Source of the DNA: Spirochaetales bacterium
GTDB lineage: Bacteria > Spirochaetota > Spirochaetia > SZUA-6 > DRHE01
Reading direction: 5' to 3'
NCBI GenBank assembly: GCA_030604195.1
Contig: JAUVWI010000016.1
Span: 1 to 57,703, forward strand
DNA: 57,703 nt
The notes under the pieces were generated by a model. It was not told the DNA's origin. It ran no database searches and saw nothing but the letters and a program-made list of their open reading frames with translations. Below are positions 7,516 through 16,770 of the stretch, in pieces. The number at the start of each line of letters is the position of its first letter. Positions within the stretch are counted from its first letter, which is position 1. The position numbers and the translations under genes were made by a program.

Positions 7516-9238
7516 GAGAAAGCCCGTTGCGCATAACCTGCAGCACACTTTTTGCCAGCTCAATGCGGGTTACCACCAGATCCGCATTATCATTTTGCAG
7601 AACCGGGTGATCATGATAGAAGCGGCTGAAACTCTTGGCCAGATCATAGAGGTGTCCGGTAATAAGAGCCGGATTGAGCTCGGCAGCGGCCTGATTTACA
7701 GCTTCAGGATATGAGGCCAGCAGTTTGATAATTTCCCATTCCTCTTCAGTGGCCAGAAGTTCCGGTTTTACCCGGGCGGAGCTGAAGGAAGCTTCCCTCT
7801 CCCTGAATTTACGCAGTATGCTGGCAATACGGGCGCCGGTATACTGCAGGTAGGGACCGGTGTTGCCCGTAAAAGAGATCGATTCAGCTGGATTGAATAT
7901 CATATCCTTATATGGAGAGGCTTGCAGGAGGTAGTAATTCAAGGCGCCTAAAGCAATTTTCTCTGCGGTATGTCTGATATTATCAACCTCGCCTGCTCTT
8001 TCCCGGTCGCGGATTTCCTTCTCAGCTAAAGAGATCAGGCTGTCCAGCAGGTCGTCCGCATCCACAACCGTGCCTTCCCGTGATTTCATTTTGCCCTGCG
8101 GCAGGTTCACCATACCGTATGCTAAATGGAAGAGGTTCTCCGCCCATAGGTGACCAAGGAGCTTCAGCACCTGAAAAAGGACTTGAAAATGATAGCGCTG
8201 CTCACTGGCCACCACATATATCATTCTATCAAAGGGCCAGTGCTCCTGCCTCTGCACTGCTGTTCCGATATCCTGGGTAAGATAGAGAGTAGTGCCGTCG
8301 CTTCGCAGCAGGACTTTTTTGTCCAGATTCTGATCGCTCAGATCTACCCAGACTGAGCCGTCTTTTTCGCGGTAAAAGGCCTTTTTTTTCAGCCCTCTGA
8401 GTACTTCTTTACGGCCGAGCTGGTAGGTTTCGCTCTCCCGGTATATGCGGTCAAAGGAAACTCCCGTACGCCTGTAGGTTTTTTCAATACCCTCAATGGC
8501 CCAGTTGTTCATCTTTTCCCACAGCTCTCGAATTTCCGGTTGATTTTCCTCCCAGGCTTTAAGCATTTCACGTGCTGCCTCTTCAACCTCAGGATTATCC
8601 TTTACCCAGTTGTTAAAGCGCACGTAATATTTTCCTACCAGGTGATCACCCTTAATATTTTCCTGCTCCGGAGTGGTGTTTCCGCCGAACTCACGGTAGG
8701 CAAGCATTGATTTGCAAATGTGAATACCGCGGTCATTAATCAGATTCACTTTAAGCACTGCAGCCCCATTCTCTTCCATGATCCTGGAAATGCTCATGCC
8801 CAGGGTATCGTTACGCAGATGGCCCAGGTGGAGGGGCTTGTTGGTATTGGGGCAGGAGAATTCCACCATTACCTTACTGCCTGCCAGTGTACTGTTCCTG
8901 CCGTATTCCAGTCTCTCTTTGTTGATCCGGGTTAATATGGAGGCGGAGACAACGGGCCGTGAGAGGTAGATATTGAGGTAAGGTCCCTGTACTTCAACCT
9001 TTCTGTATGTGGTTTCTGAATGGTGATCCTGCTTTATGGCTCCAGCCACACGTTCAGCTATCGCTTTTGGTGAAGTTTTGAAGAGGGGTGCAAAAGGGAA
9101 CATGGGAAATGCCAGATCGCCCAATTCGGGGCGGGGCGGAGTCTCAACAATGATCTCTTCAAGATCAATAGAGTGGCCGCTCTCTTTACCGACTGCTTCC
9201 CGGATCAGCTCGCGCCAGATAAGCTTATATTTATTCAT
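7484..9238 (-). CDS. argS: Arginyl-tRNA synthetase
   Basis: A 584-residue class I synthetase that charges tRNA-Arg in the cytoplasm. The N-terminal additional domain (about 1-115) is followed by the catalytic core with HLGH at 137-140 (HIGH motif) and GKMKSREG near 383 (KMSKS-like). The C-terminal anticodon-binding helices include FTGNTGPYLQYTGARI. Its ATG overlaps the stop codon of the upstream IscR-like gene by one base (TAATG), so the two are translationally coupled. Its 3' end overlaps the CAP gene tail to tail by 32 bp. Length is usual for the family. Confidence 0.95.
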   Translation of the reverse strand: MNKYKLIWRELIREAVGKESGHSIDLEEIIVETPPRPELGDLAFPMFPFAPLFKTSPKAIAERVAGAIKQDHHSETTYRKVEVQGPYLNIYLSRPVVSASILTRINKERLEYGRNSTLAGSKVMVEFSCPNTNKPLHLGHLRNDTLGMSISRIMEENGAAVLKVNLINDRGIHICKSMLAYREFGGNTTPEQENIKGDHLVGKYYVRFNNWVKDNPEVEEAAREMLKAWEENQPEIRELWEKMNNWAIEGIEKTYRRTGVSFDRIYRESETYQLGRKEVLRGLKKKAFYREKDGSVWVDLSDQNLDKKVLLRSDGTTLYLTQDIGTAVQRQEHWPFDRMIYVVASEQRYHFQVLFQVLKLLGHLWAENLFHLAYGMVNLPQGKMKSREGTVVDADDLLDSLISLAEKEIRDRERAGEVDNIRHTAEKIALGALNYYLLQASPYKDMIFNPAESISFTGNTGPYLQYTGARIASILRKFREREASFSSARVKPELLATEEEWEIIKLLASYPEAVNQAAAELNPALITGHLYDLAKSFSRFYHDHPVLQNDNADLVVTRIELAKSVLQVMRNGLSLIGVPFLEKM

Positions 9239-9645
9239 TAATTCTTGATCAGTTCTTTTAGAGTTACTCCTGATAGAAAGTCTTCAATCAGGTCGGCGAA
9301 ATTCTGCCAGGTTTGCGTGGCCGAGCACTGCTCCTGCCTGCTGCAGGCTTGCTTCGCCCCTTTATTGGTGCAGGGCGTTGGAAATACCGGCTCACCCACA
9401 GCATCGAGAATGTCTTTAATTGAAATTCGGGCCGGGTCTTTATCCAGTAAGAAGCCCCCTTTTGGCCCTCTAATAGAGCGGATCAGACCGCTTTTTTTGA
9501 GCTTGAAAAAGATCTGTTCGAGGAATTCAGGAGAAATTCCCTCCTCAGCTGCGATTTTACTGATTGAAACCGGCTGCCCTTTCACGGCTGCAGCCAGATT
9601 AATTACTGCCCTAACCCCGTACCTGCCCTTGGTAGTCAACCTCAT
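9238..9645 (-). CDS. Rrf2/IscR-like transcriptional regulator
   Basis: A 135-residue Rrf2-family repressor. The winged helix begins MRLTTKGRYGVRAVINLA and continues with SISKIAAEEGISPEFLEQIF and RSIRGPKGGFLL. Three cysteines, C92, C101 and C107, match the position of the Fe-S ligands in IscR and relatives, though the first spacing (8 residues) is longer than in Escherichia coli IscR. It probably senses Fe-S, redox or nitric oxide state. No isc or suf genes are next to it; it is coupled to argS, which is odd. The 74-bp repeated element lies 64 bp upstream of its start. Confidence 0.85.
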   Translation of the reverse strand: MRLTTKGRYGVRAVINLAAAVKGQPVSISKIAAEEGISPEFLEQIFFKLKKSGLIRSIRGPKGGFLLDKDPARISIKDILDAVGEPVFPTPCTNKGAKQACSRQEQCSATQTWQNFADLIEDFLSGVTLKELIKN

Positions 9646-9708
9646 CTATTTATCCCTCTTCCAATCTGTTTTAGTTTGAAATTAAATACTACTTCTCCTG
9701 TAATATAT

Positions 9709-9782
9709 CCCATAGCAGTCTTCGACTGCAATGGACTTAAGACTTCTTGCTATAATAATAAGATATTTAGCTATCATAGCAT
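9709..9782 (-). promoter_or_regulatory. Copy A of a 74-bp element shared with the hup promoter
   Basis: This segment matches 23135-23208 in the opposite strand at 66 of 74 positions without gaps. It contains a hairpin with an 11-bp stem broken by one A-A mismatch (CCATAGCAGTC, loop TTC, GACTGCAATGG). The block 32 bp long nearest the gene is identical in both copies. Read toward the IscR-like gene, TTGCAG, an 18-nt spacer and TATATT follow the same layout as in copy B. It may be a shared promoter-operator, a 5' UTR structure or a small mobile repeat. Confidence 0.7.
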
Positions 9783-9801
9783 TAAATAATATTTAAATGA
9801 A

Positions 9802-11133
9802 TCATTTTTTTAAATTAAATTTAGTTTGCCATAATCGGTCTATAGAGTAAATAATCAGAGAGAGAAGAAAAGCGGCGGCAACAAGAGCGTTGTTTGTGCA
9901 GAGCTTCCCTGCCAGGGCTAATGAGCCGCCGGTAATAATTGAGATTAAAGCTGCGGCAGGGCGCATGGGTTTCCCTAATAGTGCGCTGATAATCGGGACG
10001 GTCAGGCCGCCGGTGAATACCGTATAACCGAGCAGCAGGGAGGGTATTATACCGCGGGAGAGGATGCCCACCAGGAGGCCGGTTATTCCGGCCAGAGCAG
10101 TGCAGAGCCTCAAGCCCCTGACGCTTTTTATCCTTAAAATATCAACAGATAGGATGGCAGACATGGTGAGCAGCGTAGTATCTGCTGAGGAGATAAAAGC
10201 GGAAAGCAGGGCCACCACCATAAGCATACTTAAGGGAGCAGGCAGCACAGTACGAATAAGTTCGGGCACGGCTGCCTCGCCGGTGATGCCGGGAAACAGA
10301 ACCCTGGCTTCCATACCGAGAAGGGTAAATAAAAAAGCGGCGGGAATTATAATAATAAGGGCAAGCAGAATGCCTTTGCGTGCCTGCTGTACGTTTCTGC
10401 TGCAGAAAATCCTTGAGAACATATCCGGCCCTATAAGATAAGTTGAACCTACCACCAGAAAGAGGAGCAGCAGCTCTGTTAGAGGGAAAGCGGTTGAAAT
10501 GGGAAAAGAGAAGAATTGCGGCTCCAGGGCCTGCCTTAGTCCCTGCCAGCCCCCCACTGCTGTCAGTCCGCTTGCCGTAGCCAGGATAACCCCGGCTATA
10601 ATCAGGATAACCTGTACCAGGTCGGTTCGGATTACCGAAAATTGTCCGCCTGCTGCAGTGTAGAGAATAAAGATTATTCCTGCCGCTCCGGTCCAGTACC
10701 ACTGAGCCCCCCCCAGAAAGGTGGAAAGTACCAGGCCCGCGGCGTTTGCTTGAGCGCCGACAATGCCCATCCAGGCGGCGAGTATCAAAAAAGAGGCAAC
10801 CTTCTGCACCCGTATGCCGTACCACTCTCTGATCAGGTTGGGCAGAGTGTAAACCCGGTTATCTTTCAGCGCCGGAACAAAAAAGAAAAGCAGAAAGAGG
10901 CCGCCGGCGCCCACTAAGAGCCACCAGGAGCCGGTAAGGCCTCTGGCAAAAGCCAGGCCGGCCAGGCCCAGGGTGGAGGAACCGCCCAGGATGGTGGCCG
11001 CTAAACTGGAGCCTACAGCCAGGCTCCCGGCCCTGCGGCCTGCCACTAAATAATCTTCTTTGGTTTTGATCTTGAAAAAACTGAATATACCGATTGCAAG
11101 AATGGCTGAAAAGAATATAGCTGTAATGATCAT
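9802..11133 (-). CDS. Sodium:solute symporter (SSS family)
   Basis: A 443-residue integral membrane transporter with about 12 hydrophobic segments. SSS hallmarks are visible: DYLVAGRRAGSLAVGSSLAAT in the first third, GGQFSVIRTDLVQ in the middle, and SAFISSADTTLLTMSAIL after it, the region that binds sodium. The family imports sugars, amino acids, carboxylates or similar solutes with Na+; the substrate cannot be told here. It lies downstream of the UroD-like methyltransferase on the same strand, but a strong hairpin separates the two, so they may be independent units. Confidence 0.88.
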   Translation of the reverse strand: MIITAIFFSAILAIGIFSFFKIKTKEDYLVAGRRAGSLAVGSSLAATILGGSSTLGLAGLAFARGLTGSWWLLVGAGGLFLLFFFVPALKDNRVYTLPNLIREWYGIRVQKVASFLILAAWMGIVGAQANAAGLVLSTFLGGAQWYWTGAAGIIFILYTAAGGQFSVIRTDLVQVILIIAGVILATASGLTAVGGWQGLRQALEPQFFSFPISTAFPLTELLLLFLVVGSTYLIGPDMFSRIFCSRNVQQARKGILLALIIIIPAAFLFTLLGMEARVLFPGITGEAAVPELIRTVLPAPLSMLMVVALLSAFISSADTTLLTMSAILSVDILRIKSVRGLRLCTALAGITGLLVGILSRGIIPSLLLGYTVFTGGLTVPIISALLGKPMRPAAALISIITGGSLALAGKLCTNNALVAAAFLLSLIIYSIDRLWQTKFNLKK

Positions 11134-11227
11134 GGCTATGATATAAGGTAATTTTCAAGATTTGTAAATATGTTTTGCTGCTATAGGAATCCATAATGAA
11201 TTATTTAAAATATAAAAAATATATGGT

Positions 11228-11264
11228 GGTTTGCTAAAACCTCTGATACAGGTTTTAGCAAACC
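11228..11264 (-). terminator. Hairpin terminator after the UroD-like gene
   Basis: GGTTTGCTAAAACC and GGTTTTAGCAAACC form a perfect 14-bp stem with a 9-nt loop. On the minus strand it begins 8 nt after the stop codon of the UroD-like gene and is followed by a T-rich stretch (ATATATTTTTTA). The T-run is not immediate, so a regulatory role in the leader of the symporter gene is also possible. Confidence 0.6.
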
Positions 11265-11272
11265 TCAGGATT

Positions 11273-12442
11273 TCACTGGTATGGATTGGCCTCACTTGCC
11301 AGATAAAGCTGTTTAATGTTCTCCGGTGATGCCTGAGGGGCGACCGAGCAGGCCGTGGAGAGGATGTACCCGCCGTGCTGACCAGCATGATTGATCAGCC
11401 ATTCGGCTTTTTTAAACACATCCTCTTTGCTTCCCTTTAACAGCACATTTACAGGATCAAGATTTCCTTTAAGAAAAAGGCATTTTCCGAATTTTTCTTT
11501 AACCTCTTCAATTGCCGTGTTACCCAGAGGCGGCGGGTCCATAGTATCTATTCCATCATAGCCTGCCTCAAACATTAAATCTATCCGGTCTCCAATATTG
11601 CCGCATGTATGGACATAAATAGGTAGTTTAGTTTCCCTGTGAAGGCGATCAACTATGTGCTTTTCATAAGGCAGAACAAAGCGTCTATAGAAATCCCTGG
11701 AGATAAAGCCCCCTCCGGCAAAGGCTGATGATACAAGAACCGCATCAATATTTAAGTCGGCGTGAAGAACTGCTAACTCGGCAGCTCCCAGGCTTAAGCT
11801 TTCTAACATCTTCTCGCATTTATCCGGATCCTCCATCAGAGCGATAAGAGCATCGGTATAGCCGAATAGCTCCATCAACTGAGTAAAAGGAGAAAAGATC
11901 TCGGATGAAATGTGAAACCTGTCTCCGGCGATCTTTACAACATCTTTTATTGTATCCAGCAGATACTCAGGGAAGAAATTCCTGTTATGAGGACCATGAT
12001 TCCGGCCGAAGCCATAAGTATATGGATGATCTATGCCGGTTATATCATGGGGCTCAATATAGAAAAGATCGCTCGGATTCACATTTTTAAATGCAGGCAC
12101 CCTGGTTTCAGAAAAATTATGCACATTATCATTGGGCGGGCAAATAGAGTACGAGTTATTATCCCAATAGATGATAAGCTCATCATTCTTTTCTTCCTTC
12201 TTTACTATGTGATCTTCCCAATCCCTCTGCCTCCCCGGAAGATTAACTAAGATGCCGTCAAAATGATATTCTTCAGCCAGCATCACCAGGGATTCGGCAA
12301 GAGCCTGTGGGGAAAACCATATCATATGTGGTTCATAGGGAGTATGTATCATGTAATGGCCGAGGGAAAGCTGGCAGAATACGGGAACACGGTCAGCAGT
12401 TTTCAAGTTCATAGCAAGTGCAACTCTTTCCTTACCTGTCAT
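11273..12442 (-). CDS. UroD-family (MtaA/CmuA-like) methyltransferase
   Basis: A 389-residue protein of the uroporphyrinogen decarboxylase superfamily. The ATG at 12442 has GGAGG six nt upstream; a longer frame begins at a TTG at 12502 without such a site. The motif HTCGN (near residues 276-280) plus a late cysteine in STACSVAPQ (near 364) is the H-x-C-x(n)-C zinc site of corrinoid- or thiol-dependent methyltransferases (MtaA, MtbA, CmuA), rather than of true haem-pathway HemE. No corrinoid protein or haem gene is adjacent. It may transfer methyl groups from a substrate imported by the neighbouring symporter (inference only). Confidence 0.75.
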   Translation of the reverse strand: MTGKERVALAMNLKTADRVPVFCQLSLGHYMIHTPYEPHMIWFSPQALAESLVMLAEEYHFDGILVNLPGRQRDWEDHIVKKEEKNDELIIYWDNNSYSICPPNDNVHNFSETRVPAFKNVNPSDLFYIEPHDITGIDHPYTYGFGRNHGPHNRNFFPEYLLDTIKDVVKIAGDRFHISSEIFSPFTQLMELFGYTDALIALMEDPDKCEKMLESLSLGAAELAVLHADLNIDAVLVSSAFAGGGFISRDFYRRFVLPYEKHIVDRLHRETKLPIYVHTCGNIGDRIDLMFEAGYDGIDTMDPPPLGNTAIEEVKEKFGKCLFLKGNLDPVNVLLKGSKEDVFKKAEWLINHAGQHGGYILSTACSVAPQASPENIKQLYLASEANPYQ

Positions 12443-12582
12443 TATAAGCCTCCATATTTTATTACTGATCTCAGTATATAAGGAATAGCAGCCCTTTTTC
12501 AATTAACTTTCAATTAACAAATTTTGACTTTCCAGACAAACCCATTGTTTTCAAATTACCCACCGGCGCCTCTATGATAGCC

Positions 12583-12612
12583 TTGACCCTTACACCTTTG
12601 AATTAATATAAT
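12583..12612 (+). promoter_or_regulatory. Promoter of the gltX-glyS-tyrS operon
   Basis: TTGACC (12583-12588), an 18-nt spacer and a consensus TATAAT (12607-12612) lie 31 nt before the gltX start codon, which has AGAGGA as ribosome binding site. The genes behind it follow with small gaps or overlaps through the DNA glycosylase, so this promoter may drive at least five genes. Confidence 0.65.
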
Positions 12613-12642
12613 CGCCTTATAAAAAATCAATAAAGAGGAACT

Positions 12643-14121
12643 ATGCAGGTCAGGGTTCGCTACGCACCTTCGCCCACCGGTTACCAGCACCTCGGCGGGG
12701 TGAGGACAGCATTATTCAATTATCTCTTTGCCAGGGCACACAATGGCAAATTTATTCTAAGGATTGAAGATACTGATAAGGAGCGTTTTCAGGAGGATGC
12801 CTTAGAGGATATTTACCGGACTTTTGACTGGCTCGGTTTTCACTGGGACGAAGGGCCGGATATAGATGGTCCCTATGCACCCTATTTACAATCTCAGCGC
12901 TCCGAGATCTACCGTAAATATGCAGAGCAGCTGGTAGCATCAGGCAATGCCTATTACTGTTACTGCTCTCCTGAGCGTCTGGAAGAGCTCCGGCAGGGCG
13001 CTCCTGATGTTTCCGGAGTTCCCAAAGGAACAAAATCCTCAGGCTATGATCGCCGCTGTCGTACCCTGAGTCCTGAAGAGCAGGCGGAGTTTGCCGCTAG
13101 AGGATTGACCCGGGTAATCCGTTTTAAGGTACCCCTGGAGGGCTCAACCGCATTTTATGATGAATTGCTGGGTAATATTGAAACGGCAAACAGGGATATT
13201 AATCCCGATCCCGTTCTACTGAAATCCGATGGTTTACCCACCTATCACCTGGCAAATGTAATCGATGATCATCTCATGGAAATCAGCCATATTCTGCGGG
13301 CTCAGGAATGGTTGCCTTCATGCAGCCTGCATACCCTGATCTATCAGGCATTGAAGTGGACACCACCGAAATTCTGCCACCTGCCAATGGTGCTGGGCGA
13401 GGACGGGCAGAAACTCTCCAAGAGACATGGCGCCACCAGGATTATGGAATTCCGCAAACAGGGATACCTGCCTGAGGCACTGATCAATTATCTGGCCCTG
13501 CTCGGCTGGTCCTTCGATGATTCCAGGGAATTCTTTACATTAAAGGAACTGGAGAGTGTTTTTTCTCTGGAGAAACTTAATAAGGCGCCGGGAGTCTTTG
13601 ATTATAAAAAACTGGCCTGGTTTGACGGTAATTATATTCGCAAACTTCAGCCGGAGAAGCTTACAAGCCTGCTTCTGCCCTATCTAAAACAGGATGGCCT
13701 GGTGGCTGCTGATCCATCACCTGAACAAATCGAGTTATTATCCGGGCTCGTTCCTTTAGTGCAGGAGAGATTGACAACTCTCTCCGAGGTTTCAGGGCTG
13801 GTAGGATTTTTGTTTAAAGATATTGAAGAATACAATATGGAGGATTTAATCCCCAAGAAGCTGGATAAGGAGCAGACCCTGGAGGTGCTCAAAAATGTAG
13901 AGCAGGTCCTGAAAGGTTTTTTCGATCACTCTGATGAAGAGAATGAGAATATATTCAGGGATCTTGCTAAAGAGATGGGTATTAAACTGGGCGATGTGCT
14001 TCTGCCCCTGCGGGTGGCTCTGACCGGTTCCCGGATTTCCCCCCCGCTCTTTGAATCTATCAGGCTGCTGGGGCAGGCAAAAACCCTTAAGCGGATAGAG
14101 AGAGTAATTAAACTTTTTTAA
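12643..14121 (+). CDS. gltX: Glutamyl-tRNA synthetase
   Basis: A 492-residue class I synthetase. The N-terminus YAPSPTGYQHLGGVRTALFN carries the HIGH-type motif, and GQKLSKRHGAT carries the KMSKS-type motif. The C-terminal third is the helical anticodon-binding domain. It charges tRNA-Glu, and in bacteria without GlnRS also tRNA-Gln; this window does not tell which. It is the first of three consecutive synthetase genes, 25 bp ahead of glyS. Confidence 0.95.
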   Translation: MQVRVRYAPSPTGYQHLGGVRTALFNYLFARAHNGKFILRIEDTDKERFQEDALEDIYRTFDWLGFHWDEGPDIDGPYAPYLQSQRSEIYRKYAEQLVASGNAYYCYCSPERLEELRQGAPDVSGVPKGTKSSGYDRRCRTLSPEEQAEFAARGLTRVIRFKVPLEGSTAFYDELLGNIETANRDINPDPVLLKSDGLPTYHLANVIDDHLMEISHILRAQEWLPSCSLHTLIYQALKWTPPKFCHLPMVLGEDGQKLSKRHGATRIMEFRKQGYLPEALINYLALLGWSFDDSREFFTLKELESVFSLEKLNKAPGVFDYKKLAWFDGNYIRKLQPEKLTSLLLPYLKQDGLVAADPSPEQIELLSGLVPLVQERLTTLSEVSGLVGFLFKDIEEYNMEDLIPKKLDKEQTLEVLKNVEQVLKGFFDHSDEENENIFRDLAKEMGIKLGDVLLPLRVALTGSRISPPLFESIRLLGQAKTLKRIERVIKLF

Positions 14122-14146
14122 CTTATAAATATTGGAGTGCTGGAGA

Positions 14147-15520
14147 ATGGCGCAGGAATTATCAGAAGTATCATTATCAGAAGTATCATTATCAGAAGTA
14201 TCAATGGATAAACTGGTATCCCTCTGTAAAAGAAGGGGTTTTATCTTTCAATCGAGTGAAATATATGGCGGGCTATCCTCAGCCTGGGACTACGGTCCTT
14301 TAGGGGTGGAGCTGAAAAACCGGATCCAGAGGTTCTGGTGGCGGGAAATGACCCAGCTTCATGATAATATTGTGGGACTCGACGCTGCTATAATGATGCA
14401 TCCACGTGTTTGGGAAGCTTCCGGCCACGTGGAGAATTTTACCGACCCCCTGGTTGACTGCAAGCAGTGTAAACAGCGATTCAGAGCCGATCAGCTCGAA
14501 AAAGAAGCGCTCGCTGAACATAAATGCCCGGAGTGCGGGGGGGAGTTGACCGAACCGCGTATGTTTAACTTGATGTTTAAAACCCATTTAGGGCCGGTGT
14601 CGGATAACGGCTCGCTGGTTTACCTGCGTCCGGAAACAGCCCAGGGCATCTATGTAAACTTCAAGAATGTCCATCAAACGGGCCGGGTGAAAATTCCCTT
14701 CGGTATTGCCCAGGTGGGCAAAGCTTTTCGTAATGAGATTACCACTAAAAACTTCATCTTCCGCACCTGTGAGTTCGAGCAGATGGAAATGCAGTTTTTT
14801 ATCCATCCTTCAGAGGATGAAAAGTGGTTTGAGCACTGGAAGGAAGAGCGTTTTGCCTTCTATAAAAAACTCGGCATTCGGGAAAAGAAACTCCGCTTTC
14901 ACCAGCACGGACCTGATGAGCTGGCCCACTATGCAAAGATCGCCTTTGACATTGAGTATGAATTCCCCTTTGGCTGGAAAGAGCTGGAAGGGGTTCATAA
15001 CCGGACAGATTATGATCTTAAACGGCATATAGAATTTTCCGGCAAGGATCTGTCATACCTTGACGATGGAAATAAGGAGCGCTTTATTCCCTATGTAATT
15101 GAAACCTCAGCCGGTTTAACCAGAACAGTGTTAACTGTATTGAGCGATGCTTATACCGAGGAAGAGGTTGGCGGCGAAAAACGGGTGGTTCTTAAAATGC
15201 ATCCGCTGCTGGCGCCGGTTACAGTGGGGGTCTTCCCATTGGTTAAAAAGGATGGCCTGGCTGAACTGGCCAGGGATATTGAAGCAAATTTGCGGGAAGA
15301 TTTTTCCACCTTCTATGATCAGGGAGGGGCTATCGGCCGTCGCTACCGGCGCCAGGATGAGGCGGGAACCCCATTCTGTTTGACTATTGATTACCAGAGC
15401 AAGGAGGATGGAACGGTAACATTGCGTTATCGCGATTCCATGGAACAGGTGCGTATTCACCGTAATGATCTTACCGGCGCTATAAACAAAGCTGTTAAAG
15501 AGTATAAAAGGGAGTCATAA
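14147..15520 (+). CDS. glyS: Glycyl-tRNA synthetase (dimeric, class II)
   Basis: A 457-residue alpha2-type GlyRS. Class II motifs are clear: WDYGPLGVELKNRIQRFWW at the start, YLRPETAQGIYVNFK and FRNEITTKNFIFRTCEFEQM in the middle. A zinc-knuckle pair CKQCKQRF and CPECGGE lies near residues 105-140. The family usually starts with M-x-KLVSLCKRRGF, which here is the ATG at 14204. The only ribosome binding site (GGAG, 9 nt) serves the ATG at 14147, so the protein carries a 19-residue N-terminal extension that contains three copies of LSEVS. The stop codon overlaps the tyrS start by one base. Confidence 0.93.
   Translation: MAQELSEVSLSEVSLSEVSMDKLVSLCKRRGFIFQSSEIYGGLSSAWDYGPLGVELKNRIQRFWWREMTQLHDNIVGLDAAIMMHPRVWEASGHVENFTDPLVDCKQCKQRFRADQLEKEALAEHKCPECGGELTEPRMFNLMFKTHLGPVSDNGSLVYLRPETAQGIYVNFKNVHQTGRVKIPFGIAQVGKAFRNEITTKNFIFRTCEFEQMEMQFFIHPSEDEKWFEHWKEERFAFYKKLGIREKKLRFHQHGPDELAHYAKIAFDIEYEFPFGWKELEGVHNRTDYDLKRHIEFSGKDLSYLDDGNKERFIPYVIETSAGLTRTVLTVLSDAYTEEEVGGEKRVVLKMHPLLAPVTVGVFPLVKKDGLAELARDIEANLREDFSTFYDQGGAIGRRYRRQDEAGTPFCLTIDYQSKEDGTVTLRYRDSMEQVRIHRNDLTGAINKAVKEYKRES
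14159..14203 (+). repeat. Three tandem 15-bp repeats at the 5' end of glyS
   Basis: TTATCAGAAGTATCA occurs three times in a row without a mismatch, in frame, coding for LSEVS each time. The array ends directly before the ATG (14204) that matches the usual family start. Perfect identity points to a recent expansion by slippage; changes in copy number would alter the N-terminus by five residues without breaking the frame. Confidence 0.95.
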
Positions 15521-16752
15521 TGGCTGGTGGTTTTGAGGTATTAAAAGAACGGGGTTTTATCAAACAATGCTCCAATGAGGAGGGTTTGAAGAGATTATTG
15601 GCTTCAGAGAGGGTAACCTTCTATATCGGTTTCGATCCAACGGCCACCAGTCTGCACGCGGGCCATCTTTTGCAGCTCTTTGCCATGTCCCATCTTCAAC
15701 GCGCCGGCCACCGGCCGATTGCCTTGATAGGCGGCGGCACCTCCAGGATCGGCGATCCATCAGGGAAGACGGAGATGAGAAAGATGATGTCCCTGGAAAC
15801 GATCAAGGCCAATTCTGAATGTTTTAGAAAGCAGATCTCCCGTTTTCTAGATTTCTCCGGTGACAGGGCCCTGCTGCTGGATAATGCCGAATGGCTGGCT
15901 AATTTGAATTATATCGATTTCTTGAGGGATATAGGCAGCCAGTTCTCTGTTAACCGTATGCTGAGCTTTGAGACCTATAAAATGCGGCTGGATAGCGGAC
16001 TTTCCTTCATTGAGTTTAATTATCAAATTCTTCAATCCTTTGATTTTCTTACATTATACCGGCAGCACGGCTGCAGGCTGCAGATGGGCGGTGATGACCA
16101 GTGGGGCAATATAGTAGCTGGAATGGACCTTGTCAGGCGTCTGGAGAGTGTGGAGTGTTTTGCCCTGACATCTCCCCTGGTAACCCGTTCCGACGGCAAG
16201 AAAATGGGCAAGACGGAAAAGGGGGCGCTCTTTTTAGACCCTGGCCTGGTAAGCCCCTATGAGTTCTACCAGTACTGGCTGAATGTGCCTGATGCTGATG
16301 TGGAGAAGTTGCTGTTGCTTTTTACCTATTTGCCGCCGGCGGAGATCAGGAAGCTGGCCTCTTTAAAAGATAAAGAGATTAACCACGCCAAGCAGGTCCT
16401 GGCCGGCGAATTGACCGGAATTGTACATGGAAAGGAGGCTGCCGACCAGGCACGCTCCTCTTCGCAGGCCGCTTTTCAGCAGGGCGGCTCCGGGGATATG
16501 AACGGAATTCCCGGTGCACCGCTGAAAAGAGAAGATCTGCAGAAGGGTATCAATGTACTGGAGCTTTTCTGTGCCTCCGGTCTCTGCACTTCCCAAAGCG
16601 AAGCCCGCCGGCTGGTGGTGCAGGGCGGGGCTTATGTAAATGGTGAAAATATCAGGGATATTGAGAAGAGAGTTGGGATTGAGAGGGTAAAGGAGGACGC
16701 TATCCTGTTAAGAGCCGGAAAGAAGCGCTATTTCCGATTTTCAGTAGACTGA
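15520..16752 (+). CDS. tyrS: Tyrosyl-tRNA synthetase
   Basis: A 410-residue class I TyrRS. FDPTATSLHAGHLLQLFAM carries the HIGH-type motif (HAGH), and SDGKKMGKTEKGALFLD carries the KMSKS-type motif as KMGKT. QMGGDDQWGNIVAGMDL is the tyrosine and ATP pocket. The C-terminus (about 340-405) is an S4 RNA-binding domain that grips the tRNA. It is translationally coupled to glyS (TAATG overlap) and followed after 18 bp by lnt. Confidence 0.95.
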   Translation: MAGGFEVLKERGFIKQCSNEEGLKRLLASERVTFYIGFDPTATSLHAGHLLQLFAMSHLQRAGHRPIALIGGGTSRIGDPSGKTEMRKMMSLETIKANSECFRKQISRFLDFSGDRALLLDNAEWLANLNYIDFLRDIGSQFSVNRMLSFETYKMRLDSGLSFIEFNYQILQSFDFLTLYRQHGCRLQMGGDDQWGNIVAGMDLVRRLESVECFALTSPLVTRSDGKKMGKTEKGALFLDPGLVSPYEFYQYWLNVPDADVEKLLLLFTYLPPAEIRKLASLKDKEINHAKQVLAGELTGIVHGKEAADQARSSSQAAFQQGGSGDMNGIPGAPLKREDLQKGINVLELFCASGLCTSQSEARRLVVQGGAYVNGENIRDIEKRVGIERVKEDAILLRAGKKRYFRFSVD

Positions 16753-16770
16753 TAGGACTGGTTTCGGTTT

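Noticed and set aside
10142-10825. 227-codon minus-strand frame within the symporter gene
   Set aside because: It is an antiphase frame of a clear SSS transporter, low in hydrophobic order and rich in R, G and S.
12443-12502. Longer N-terminus for the UroD-like protein
   Set aside because: It would start at a TTG with no ribosome binding site; the ATG at 12442 has GGAGG at a good distance.
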